A stretch of 15,942 nt of DNA from TCS-49 sp964442515 (lineage in GTDB: Bacteria > Campylobacterota > Campylobacteria > Campylobacterales > Sulfurovaceae): NCBI GenBank assembly GCA_964442515.1, contig CAYUAC010000043.1:1-15942 (forward strand), given 5' to 3'. The position numbers and the translations under genes were made by a program. Positions 6,922-13,668 of the stretch are shown one piece after another (the stretch's first letter is position 1; each line of letters opens with the position of its first letter). The notes beneath the pieces are model-generated. The model was given only the letters and a program-made list of their open reading frames with translations, did no database searches and had not been told where the DNA came from.

Positions 6922-8073
6922 TCATTCGCTTTGTTTCTTTGCCGTTTCTAAAATCTTTTTGCTCACATCCAGCGTGATGGTTCCGTTTTCGCCAAGGGCG
7001 GTCATGCCGTGGGCTTTTAGGCCGCTGAGGATATTGTCTATAACCTTATCATCGACATCATAGTCACTCAGGTTGGTTGAAACGCCAAGCGAGGTGTATA
7101 GTTTTTCTATCATATCGATCACTTCATCCGCAGAACACTCCCTCCCAAAGACGTTTTTGCCCATCTGCACGAGCTTGTCTTCTTTTTCATCCCGCATTTG
7201 GCGAAGCAGCGGCGGCTGGATGATAGCCAGGGTTCTGCCGTGGTCGATATCGTAAAAGCCGGTGAGTTCGTGCCCGATCATATGCGAAGCCCAATCCTGA
7301 GAGACCGCCGCGCCGATATAGCCGTTCAGCGCCTGGTTGGCCAAAAGCATCAGGTTTTCCTGCCAGTTTGGCTCTTTTCGCTCACTCCAGCGATCTGCCA
7401 GCGACACAAGCCCTTTGAGAATCGTCTCGGCGTAGCCATCATGCAGCAGCGAATCGTTTGGCTTGGTAATGTATTGTTCGCAGGTATGCACAAACGCGTC
7501 AATCAAGCCATTAGCCAGCTGCCTGTCGCTGAGAGTGCGCATCGTATGGGGATCAAGTACGGCAAACTTTGGAAACGAAAAGGCAGAGTGAAAAAAGCGT
7601 TTTTCACTGGTTGCTTTTTTTGTCAGCACCGCGCCCATGTTGGACTCACTCCCCGTTGCCGGCAGCGTAAGGACCACGCCCAGGGGAAGCGCTTTTTCAA
7701 CCTCCGCGCTGCCATCAAGAAAATCCCAGCCGTCACCCTCATACTGTGACGCCGCTATAAGGTATTTACACCCGTCCACGACCGAACCGCCGCCGACTGC
7801 TAAAACAAAGGTGATGCCCTCATCTCTTACCTGTTTGACTGCTTTGTTCATCGTCTCATAGGTAGGATTTGGCTCCACGCCGCTAAACTCGCTCCACTCA
7901 AAGCCCTCAAGAGCCTGGGCTACCTGCTCGTAAACGCCGTTACTTTTGATCGATCCGCCGCCGTAGACGACAAGGACCCTGTCATCTTTGCTTAAATATT
8001 GTGGTATCTGTGTTATTTTGCCCTGACCAAAATGAATGGCTGTGGGGTTATAATAATCAAATTGTATACTCAT
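6922..8073 (-). CDS. yqhD: YqhD-like iron/zinc-dependent, NADPH-linked alcohol dehydrogenase (aldehyde reductase)
   Basis: A 383-residue group III alcohol dehydrogenase that in E. coli reduces a broad range of aldehydes using NADPH. Cofactor motifs are YGGGS (residues 37-41) and GGGSVVDG (94-101). Metal ligands correspond to Asp192 and His196 in IDAFVH, His264 in WASH and His278 in DIDHGRT; the H264-H278 spacing of 14 equals that in E. coli YqhD. PATGSES, EPNP, QALNGYIGA and the C-terminal HGMTALGEN/ITLDVS blocks are also YqhD signatures, and the length (383 vs 387) agrees. The ATG at 8073 is preferred because AAGGAG sits 8 nt upstream; the GTG at 8082 would overlap the ribosome site. Upstream is a PfpI/DJ-1 gene 75 nt away, downstream the tesA operon 30 nt away. 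A role in detoxifying reactive aldehydes is inferred from family and neighbour. Confidence 0.92.
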   Translation of the reverse strand: MSIQFDYYNPTAIHFGQGKITQIPQYLSKDDRVLVVYGGGSIKSNGVYEQVAQALEGFEWSEFSGVEPNPTYETMNKAVKQVRDEGITFVLAVGGGSVVDGCKYLIAASQYEGDGWDFLDGSAEVEKALPLGVVLTLPATGSESNMGAVLTKKATSEKRFFHSAFSFPKFAVLDPHTMRTLSDRQLANGLIDAFVHTCEQYITKPNDSLLHDGYAETILKGLVSLADRWSERKEPNWQENLMLLANQALNGYIGAAVSQDWASHMIGHELTGFYDIDHGRTLAIIQPPLLRQMRDEKEDKLVQMGKNVFGRECSADEVIDMIEKLYTSLGVSTNLSDYDVDDKVIDNILSGLKAHGMTALGENGTITLDVSKKILETAKKQSE

Positions 8074-8148
8074 ATTATTCACTCCTTATTATAGTGTCCA
8101 CGTAGCCTATCACATGTTGGTAAACAAAATATTACAAAACTTCCTGTT

Positions 8149-8649
8149 TTATAATACCTGCATAATTTGCCTAAACATCTCAGGCATCGCCGAGGGGTCC
8201 GTTGCCGTGATCATATTTGTATCAACGCTGACGGGTTTACCCGTATGAGTGGCACCCGCGTTGGTGATGTCATCTTTGATAGAGGGAAACGACGTCATCG
8301 ACCTGTTCTCACACACGCCTGCTGATACCAGCACCCACGGTCCGTGGCAGATGGCGGCGATAAGTTTGTTTTGTTCATTCATCTGCTTTACAAACTCCAA
8401 AATTTTTGCGTCCGTTCTAAGCTTGTCCGGAGCGTATCCGCCGGGGATAAAAACAGTATCGAAATCATCGGCGCTTACTTCCGCTATTGCTTTATTGGCT
8501 TCAAAGGTGCCGCCTTTTTTGCCCGTGACCTTTTTTGCGCTTGTAGATATCACGTCCACATCATACCCTGCTTCTAAAAAGCGGTAGTAAGGATATAAAA
8601 ACTCCACATCTTCTACCGTGTTTTCTATCAAGATCGCTGCTTTTGGCAT
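8149..8649 (-). CDS. PfpI/DJ-1/ThiJ superfamily protein (class I glutamine amidotransferase-like)
   Basis: A 166-residue single-domain protein of the PfpI branch of the DJ-1 superfamily. The nucleophile elbow AAICHGP puts Cys101 next to His102, and an acidic cluster EDVEF (residues 13-17) supplies the usual partner Glu. GTFEANKAI, FIPGGYAPD and the terminal PEMF block are conserved PfpI features. Members have been described as proteases, glyoxalase III or protein/nucleotide deglycases; the exact reaction cannot be read from sequence. AAGGA lies 7 nt before the ATG at 8649. The following gene is a YqhD-like aldehyde reductase, so a shared role against carbonyl stress is plausible but inferred. 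Confidence 0.87.
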   Translation of the reverse strand: MPKAAILIENTVEDVEFLYPYYRFLEAGYDVDVISTSAKKVTGKKGGTFEANKAIAEVSADDFDTVFIPGGYAPDKLRTDAKILEFVKQMNEQNKLIAAICHGPWVLVSAGVCENRSMTSFPSIKDDITNAGATHTGKPVSVDTNMITATDPSAMPEMFRQIMQVL

Positions 8650-8681
8650 GAATATTCCTTTGTGTATAAAGTTTAAAAATC

Positions 8682-8710
8682 AGGATATCAGTTATGGTCG
8701 GCAGGGTCAA
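8682..8710 (-). promoter_or_regulatory. Candidate sigma-70 promoter for the PfpI-family gene
   Basis: On the minus strand, TTGACC (8710-8705, five of six consensus bases) is 17 nt from TATCCT (8687-8682, four of six). The predicted start near 8675 leaves a leader of about 25 nt that includes the AAGGA ribosome site. A second TATAAT at 8735-8730 lacks a good -35. The site is the better of two candidates in a 93-nt gap. Confidence 0.35.
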
Positions 8711-8742
8711 GTGAGATTTCATAGAAATCATTATAAACTTTC

Positions 8743-9091
8743 TTAACAAAACAACTCTTCAATAAGCATTAAATTTGTCCTTGCTATCTTTTCATTAAAC
8801 CCCACTCCCACACTGATGGCTTCATCTGCAAGTCGTACGACTTTTGTTTTATCTATTTTGCATCGCTGTATAAGTGCGGTAATATCTTTTTCATCATTTT
8901 GTGAAAATCGCAATAGTTTTGTTATGATCAAATCCTCGGGACTGAGCAGGTAAATCTTAAACTTATCATTAAAGATAGCACGCTACACCTCCCGTTATAT
9001 ATGCGTTTACCGGATGCTTCTTATGTGCATCGGGGATTTGCCGCGCTATCTCTTCTAAAATTTCATGAACTGCGTCAATATAACTGTTCAT
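8743..9091 (-). pseudogene. Broken nucleotidyltransferase (DUF6036/AbiEii-like), internal deletion with frame change
   Basis: An ATG at 9091 overlaps the stop of the upstream HTH gene (TAATG) and opens a 40-codon frame ending AYITGGVACYL then TAA at 8969. INAYITGG is the typical N-terminal glycine motif of this nucleotidyltransferase group. From about 8982 another frame continues with the C-terminal part of the same family: FKIYLLSPEDLIITKLLRF, NDEKDI, LADEAISVGVGF and a final LIEELF, stopping at 8743. Missing between the two parts is the region that should hold the DxD metal-binding Asp pair and following strands, an estimated 80-120 residues, and the two halves are in different frames. The gene is therefore dead as a transferase. 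It is the second gene of a coupled pair, an arrangement seen in AbiE and MNT-type toxin-antitoxin modules, in which the lost protein would be the toxin. The family name is from motif recognition and is moderately certain; the deletion is seen directly. Confidence 0.72.
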
Positions 9092-9585
9092 TAAAAGCTT
9101 CCGGTATTTTTATACAGCTCAAAGCGTTTATTGTCAAGTCCGTTGATCAAACCGTAAAGCTTTGCAAACCCGTCACCGTCGCGAGCTTGATTACCGTGAT
9201 AAAAAGAGATTGTATCTCTTATTTTTTCAAATGAAAAATTTAATTTCAAAGGCTTATGAGATAGATATGTATAAAGATACGCGCATCGCAACCTTGCTAC
9301 TTTTGATAAGGCGTCATCTTTAGCCAATTTTTTCCATACACCGGGGTCTCGATCCAAAAGCAACGGATAGAGATATTTTTCAAACTCCAGCAGTGAAGTA
9401 AAGTACTTTTCATTTTCCACTACTTTTACATAGGTGCTCCTGTCGTTTTGAGCCAACAGCCTTTTTGCCGTTTTATAATCCAGGTTCTGCAAAAGTGAGT
9501 ACAATTCCTCCCTGTTGCCGTTTTTCCAGTTTCTCAAAGTCCGGGTGTCCACATGCAACAATTGATGCATCTGTGTTTGTGTCAT
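9091..9585 (-). CDS. Small HTH DNA-binding protein, probable autoregulator/antitoxin partner of a nucleotidyltransferase
   Basis: This 164-residue soluble protein has an N-terminal helix-turn-helix: MTQTQMHQLLHVDTRTLRNWKNG, where TQMHQLLHV is the first helix and TRTLRNWK the recognition helix. The rest (LLQNLDYKTAKRLL, repeated aromatic helices, a C-terminal NGLDNKRFELYKN) is helical and not assigned to a named family. AAGGAG lies 6 nt before the ATG at 9585, and a near-consensus promoter is 20-50 nt upstream. The stop overlaps the ATG of the broken nucleotidyltransferase. A small DNA-binding protein upstream of, and coupled to, a nucleotidyltransferase is the usual order of an antitoxin/toxin pair, and the operator-like palindrome in its promoter fits autorepression. 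The HTH is clear, the antitoxin role is inference. Confidence 0.65.
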   Translation of the reverse strand: MTQTQMHQLLHVDTRTLRNWKNGNREELYSLLQNLDYKTAKRLLAQNDRSTYVKVVENEKYFTSLLEFEKYLYPLLLDRDPGVWKKLAKDDALSKVARLRCAYLYTYLSHKPLKLNFSFEKIRDTISFYHGNQARDGDGFAKLYGLINGLDNKRFELYKNTGSF

Positions 9586-9605
9586 TATGGACTCCTTTTT
9601 TCTTA

Positions 9606-9635
9606 ATTATAGGTAATTATTTCCTATTTTGTCAA
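9606..9635 (-). promoter_or_regulatory. Consensus sigma-70 promoter of the HTH/nucleotidyltransferase pair
   Basis: On the minus strand a perfect TTGACA (9635-9630) is separated by 18 nt from a perfect TATAAT (9611-9606). The predicted start is near 9599, giving a leader of about 14 nt that holds the AAGGAG ribosome site. It lies 24 nt after the stop of the M14 gene, so this pair is transcribed independently of the ligase/peptidase cluster. Confidence 0.78.
9609..9627. promoter_or_regulatory. Operator-like palindrome between -35 and -10
   Basis: ATAGGTAATTATTTCCTAT is a 19-nt inverted repeat with 9-nt arms and one mismatch per arm around a central T at 9618. It fills the spacer of the promoter above and overlaps the -10 box, so a bound dimer would block RNA polymerase. 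The obvious candidate binder is the HTH protein encoded immediately downstream. Binding is inferred. Confidence 0.5.
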
Positions 9636-9658
9636 GTTCTAATACACAAAGGACGCCA

Positions 9659-12232
9659 TCACTTTACTTCCCCCTCATAAAATCCTGTCAGCGGTTGGCT
9701 GTAATTTGGTACGTCATCGTAGCTAAACAGCGCAAAGTATTTTGCAATTGCAGGGGAACCGAAATCATCAAAGGTGTAGTTGTCTTTGCCCGCATAAAGT
9801 TTATCGCCGTCATAGGGATTAGAGGGTGGATGAAACCTGTTTCGCACTACATACACCCCCACAAAATCTTCATCGCTTGGGTTTTTCCAAGTCAGCTTTA
9901 TCTTGCCGTTTTCACTGCCAATTTGCAGATTCGCAGGCTTTGGCAGCGGATTTCTTCTTCGCCGGATATACTTTACCGTCAGCGTCGCATCCTCATCCCA
10001 CTTTACGGCATGATCTTTGGTGATAGAAGAGGTCGGTTTGATGATAAATTTTGCCTGTGTATTGTTTTGATGCCTTTGTTCCAAAGAAAGCTTTGAAAAG
10101 CTGTCAAAGATAAAAAAGTGCTTTTTACTCTCTTTTAACTCTGCTTGGCTTACTTCATATCCGATAAACTCTATCCGTTCTCTCTCTTTTATATCTTGAT
10201 GATTAAGTTCTGTGATATCGACAAACTCTACATTATAATGGATATCTTGTCGTGATTTTGTTATTGTTTTGTTTTTGATATTTATATACGCTTGGGTAAT
10301 GACTGTTTTTTCAAAATCAGGCAGCGATGCTAGATCAAACTTCATATAGCCGTATATTTTTTTATTCTCTTCATCATACCCGCAAGCAAGTTCTTTTTGT
10401 ACAATCTTATCTTTATATACCGTTGCTATATTTTTCGCAGGAATTTCTAAAGTTTTTTCGGGAACGGTGTATTTGATGTAAAGATTGGGACGGTAATGTA
10501 TCCCGCCGCCAAACTTGCCGTATCCCAGATCAAACATCATCATTTGCGAATCTCTGCCAAGGGGCAACTGCGTAGGTCCCGAGATTCTAAACAGTACGGA
10601 GTTGTGCTCTTGCAGCTGCGTTTGCAAAAGATTTTTTTCGTAATCGTTAAATCGCCAATGGCTCCAGATACCCTGGGTAAGCTTTTGTGAGGGGATCGTC
10701 ATCCCCAAGGTTTGAAGCAGTTCACATTGATCGATTTGCTCATAATCGGTGATATCGGCGACACTTTGCTTATCCACAAACGAGATCGACCACTCGCCGT
10801 ATTTTTCTATCTTTGCGTTGACGCGGTTCAGCGGATACAGCGAAAGCTTTGCTTCAATGATGATTGCATCCTTTGGCAGCGAATCCAAAGCAAAATCCAT
10901 CACTCCGTAGCTGACACCTCTATTTTCACTCACCCCGATAAAGAGTGAGTTTTTACCAAAATGAGTTCTGTTTTGTTCAAGCGTTTTTTGCGCGGTATAT
11001 CCTACGGCATTTGGGGCGGGAAATACGGTACGAAAAAATTCACTGTTTTCAAGTTCGGTTTGCACTCTGACTTGCGGGGCAAAGGGTGATTTAACGCCCG
11101 TAATATTGTGTATCGCGCGGATTGAGTAGTAATAATCCCTGCCGCTGCTTAGCTCAATATCGGTAAAATTTGTTTGCGTAGTCACTCCAACAAGCGAGGA
11201 TTCATTACACGCTTTTTTATTTTCACTGTTGCGATAAATTTCAAAATAGATATTGTTACGCCCTTCATATTCCCACTGCAAGCTTACTTGCGTTGCCGTT
11301 TTTTCCGTAGCGGTGAAATTTTGCACTCTTACGGGTGCATTATGCGAATAGTTGTGTGCTTCACTCAGTGCATACAGCAGTGCAGGAATATTTTCATGGA
11401 TACTTTCACTCATATTTTGCATATAATCGGGAATATTTTGCGTACCCACCTCAACAACTGCCGCGATGATGCCTTTGCTGTAGTAATACTCCCTGCCGCT
11501 GCCGCTGATCAGTTTTGTCGGCGGTTTCCCCCTGTGTATGCCGTACTCTCTGCCGGTAACTTTATGGATCTCATGGTTCATGTTAGCACATATCGTATTG
11601 AGGTCGGTTCCTTCAAGTTCGGCTTCATGGTTGAATTTGTGCGCGGGGAAAAACACGTTGCCCTGAGAGTGGTAATCAAGGGCTATGGTGATATTGTCAT
11701 GGCTGTCGACAAACTGTTTGATCGCTTGCGTTTCAGGTTCGCTAAATGGCTCGGGGCCGCCGTAGACATTAGAAGAGGTGTCTTTAATTTTTTGATATCC
11801 GATACTAAAGTTTCTGTTAAGATCCACCCCGAAACTGCCGTCTTTATTGTCTCTTCTGTTTTTTCTCCAAAAAGAAAAGTGATTTTTGCTGTATTCAAAC
11901 CCGTCGGGATTCAAACACGGCACGATATATAACGTGTTGTGTGTCAGTGTCTGCAGCACCTTCGGATTGGTTTCATAATTGGTTAAGATATACTCTATAA
12001 ACGCCACTGCCAATTCATTGCCGATCCACTCTCTGGCGTGGATGGTTCCGGTATAAAGCAGTGCGGGTTTCAAGTGCGCATTTTGAATATTTAAAGAGAT
12101 CGTTGCAAGCATGATATCCCGTTGTTCCCATGTCGTGCCAATTGTCTCTATAGTGATTAATTGTGGATATTTTTTCTGGCAATCTTTGAGAAATTCGCAT
12201 GTTTGCGCATACGATTTATACTGTTTTTTCAT
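9659..12232 (-). CDS. M14-family zinc carboxypeptidase with fibronectin-III-like and DNRLRE-like modules (857 aa)
   Basis: A carboxypeptidase A/T-type metallopeptidase (residues ~1-295) followed by accessory beta domains. Zinc ligands are His65 and Glu68 (HARE) and His188 (DYHSQ); substrate-carboxylate residues are Asn139/Arg140 (DLNRN) and Arg123 (FWRKNR); the general base is Glu261 (VVEVG). Aligning SGSGREYYYSKGI with the matching loop of bovine CPA places Arg247 at the S1' specificity position (CPA Ile255), predicting preference for C-terminal Glu/Asp. Residues ~300-392 resemble a fibronectin III domain, ~405-600 and ~600-780 two DNRLRE-type modules (each with a (M/K)FDL(A/D)SLP core), and ~783-857 a second FnIII-like domain. 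Such modules are usual on secreted proteins, yet there is no signal peptide. The ATG at 12232 is chosen because AAAGGA lies upstream and it starts 5 nt after the ATP-grasp stop; a longer in-frame start at 12268 would overlap that gene. It is the last gene of the ligase/peptidase cluster. Confidence 0.87.
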   Translation of the reverse strand: MKKQYKSYAQTCEFLKDCQKKYPQLITIETIGTTWEQRDIMLATISLNIQNAHLKPALLYTGTIHAREWIGNELAVAFIEYILTNYETNPKVLQTLTHNTLYIVPCLNPDGFEYSKNHFSFWRKNRRDNKDGSFGVDLNRNFSIGYQKIKDTSSNVYGGPEPFSEPETQAIKQFVDSHDNITIALDYHSQGNVFFPAHKFNHEAELEGTDLNTICANMNHEIHKVTGREYGIHRGKPPTKLISGSGREYYYSKGIIAAVVEVGTQNIPDYMQNMSESIHENIPALLYALSEAHNYSHNAPVRVQNFTATEKTATQVSLQWEYEGRNNIYFEIYRNSENKKACNESSLVGVTTQTNFTDIELSSGRDYYYSIRAIHNITGVKSPFAPQVRVQTELENSEFFRTVFPAPNAVGYTAQKTLEQNRTHFGKNSLFIGVSENRGVSYGVMDFALDSLPKDAIIIEAKLSLYPLNRVNAKIEKYGEWSISFVDKQSVADITDYEQIDQCELLQTLGMTIPSQKLTQGIWSHWRFNDYEKNLLQTQLQEHNSVLFRISGPTQLPLGRDSQMMMFDLGYGKFGGGIHYRPNLYIKYTVPEKTLEIPAKNIATVYKDKIVQKELACGYDEENKKIYGYMKFDLASLPDFEKTVITQAYINIKNKTITKSRQDIHYNVEFVDITELNHQDIKERERIEFIGYEVSQAELKESKKHFFIFDSFSKLSLEQRHQNNTQAKFIIKPTSSITKDHAVKWDEDATLTVKYIRRRRNPLPKPANLQIGSENGKIKLTWKNPSDEDFVGVYVVRNRFHPPSNPYDGDKLYAGKDNYTFDDFGSPAIAKYFALFSYDDVPNYSQPLTGFYEGEVK

Positions 12233-12237
12233 AATTG

Positions 12238-13668
12238 TTACAATTCCTTTTTCTTGTATGCATCCCATACACTTTGCAGTTTTTGCGTTATCTTTTTGCT
12301 GATGCCTTTGATCTTTGTAAGCATTGTCGGGTTTTGTTCCAGCAGCGTGACCAGTTCGTTTTTGCCGCCAAACTCATCTAAAATTTTATTATACTTCTTT
12401 TTGCCGATCCCTTTGACCGACGTTACCACCTCTTTGAGCTCTTTTTTAGAAACGTTTGGGATCATTCTTGCCGGCAGTTGTGATTCGTCGCCGCTTGTAG
12501 CAATCTGCGCTGCATCTGGTTCTTTGACCTCCATGCTTTTGAGATCTTTCAGTCCAAATCGATCTTGAAAGTTGTATTTGCTACTGGGCCACTCTTCCTC
12601 GGTGGTATCTACACTGTTGTGCATTGTATACACGCTGTCAAGTTCATGCAGATAATACTCGCCATCGACCAAATATTTCTTTTTCTTACCGAAATACGCG
12701 CCGTCATAGCTTGGGCTGTACTTTCCAAAGGTAATATAGCGCATCGTCCGAAGCAGCGATTTATCTATTTTGCTCAATTCTTCCCAATTAAAAACAGGGA
12801 TATGAGGCTTTTGAAAAGTGCCATTACCAAATTTCCACATCAAATATCCTCCGATCCAATCCCTGATATAGGGAAAGGCGGCAAACGCGGTGGCACATTC
12901 TAAGATGCGTACCTTGCCGTCCACGCCGTAAGCGATATCACACGCCCAGTATTCCGCGTTAGCAGCTTTGGAGCTTTTGACAGCAAGATCAAGCACTTTT
13001 TTTGGCACATCCATATAATCCATACTTCCGCCCTGGGACGTATTGGTCAGCCACTCACCCTGCGGCGGCCGTCTCCAAAAAGCACACACGGGTTTGTGCC
13101 CGATAAGCATCACGCGGATATCTGCTTGCATGGGCACGAAATCCTGCACATAGATAGGATGGTATTTTTTTGTCTTCAAAAGCTCTGTCGCCTCCTTGGC
13201 ACTGTCGAGTTTATGTACAAAATATCCGCCGTAGTTTGAGGGGCCGTAGGACTTTTTAATAATCTTTGGATAGTTTGCTTGCTGCAAAAACTCCTGCCCT
13301 TTATCTCTATCGTAAAAGATACGTGTTTTAGGCACGGGCAGTTGGTATTTCCAGGCAAATCGGGTTACGTTTTCTTTGGATTTGTTGCAAAACTGCGTAT
13401 CCAGTGAGGGGACAAACTGCACGTTTGGCAGGGCGTTGCTAATTTGCCTAAAGGTTTCATACGCCGTGGCGGGGATGTTGCCTATAAGCACGTCGATTTT
13501 TTTTGTCTTTATCTCTTGGATGAGTCTGTCTTTGTCATTGCCCCAGTGATAGGTTACTACCTCGATTTTATCCGGCCAACCTTTGAAGTTGGATTTGTCA
13601 AAAAACCGCAGCACGTAATCCATATACAAAAGCCCCAGTTTGGGTAGGTTTTTTCTTTTTGTAGCCAC
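12238..13668 (-). CDS. Divergent RimK-like ATP-grasp protein with C-terminal tandem helix-hairpin-helix domain
   Basis: A 476-residue protein. Residues ~90-265 carry an ATP-grasp fold like that of RimK-type carboxylate-amine ligases: Gly-rich loop KKSYGPSNYGG (138-148), YVQDFVP (173-179), DIRVMLIG (183-190), EWLTNTSQGGS (205-215) and ACDIAYGVDGK (242-252). In canonical members the final Mg2+ site reads ExN; here it is E257-C-A259, so the Asn ligand is missing. Residues 412-470 hold two HhH motifs, VKGIGKKKYNKIL and IKGISKKITQKL, a module usually seen in DNA-binding proteins. The segment between (270-400) is not recognised. The GTG start at 13668 is supported by AAGGA 7 nt upstream and overlaps the preceding stop (TAGTG). 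The EW(R/L)TN(I/T)S(S/Q)GGS motif shared with the upstream ligase suggests the two are paralogues. It may ligate a different substrate, act as a partner of the active ligase, or direct it to nucleic acid; none is proven. Confidence 0.8.
   Translation of the reverse strand: MATKRKNLPKLGLLYMDYVLRFFDKSNFKGWPDKIEVVTYHWGNDKDRLIQEIKTKKIDVLIGNIPATAYETFRQISNALPNVQFVPSLDTQFCNKSKENVTRFAWKYQLPVPKTRIFYDRDKGQEFLQQANYPKIIKKSYGPSNYGGYFVHKLDSAKEATELLKTKKYHPIYVQDFVPMQADIRVMLIGHKPVCAFWRRPPQGEWLTNTSQGGSMDYMDVPKKVLDLAVKSSKAANAEYWACDIAYGVDGKVRILECATAFAAFPYIRDWIGGYLMWKFGNGTFQKPHIPVFNWEELSKIDKSLLRTMRYITFGKYSPSYDGAYFGKKKKYLVDGEYYLHELDSVYTMHNSVDTTEEEWPSSKYNFQDRFGLKDLKSMEVKEPDAAQIATSGDESQLPARMIPNVSKKELKEVVTSVKGIGKKKYNKILDEFGGKNELVTLLEQNPTMLTKIKGISKKITQKLQSVWDAYKKKEL

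Noticed and set aside
7198..7749. Plus-strand open frame (183 codons) opposite yqhD
   Set aside because: The opposite strand has an unmistakable YqhD sequence; this frame has basic, non-family-like composition.
8088..8093. TATAAT on the minus strand just before yqhD, as a promoter -10
   Set aside because: The start site would fall at about 8081, inside or after the AAGGAG ribosome site, and no reasonable -35 lies 16-18 nt upstream.
8121..8155. AAAAC-AGGAA-GTTTT stem after the PfpI-family gene, as a terminator
   Set aside because: Five weak pairs and no U tract; not distinguishable from chance in AT-rich DNA.
8663..8691. CTGATA-17-TATACA as the PfpI-gene promoter
   Set aside because: The predicted start (~8656) would cut into the AAGGA ribosome site; the TTGACC-17-TATCCT site slightly upstream fits better.
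8714..8728. Hairpin GATTTC-TAT-GAAATC after the broken nucleotidyltransferase, as a terminator
   Set aside because: The stem is only 6 bp, AT-rich, and not followed by a T run on the transcribed strand.
11174..11932. Long plus-strand open frame (252 codons) opposite the M14 gene
   Set aside because: It lies wholly within the well-supported M14 catalytic and FnIII region, lacks recognisable motifs and is a shadow of the coding strand.
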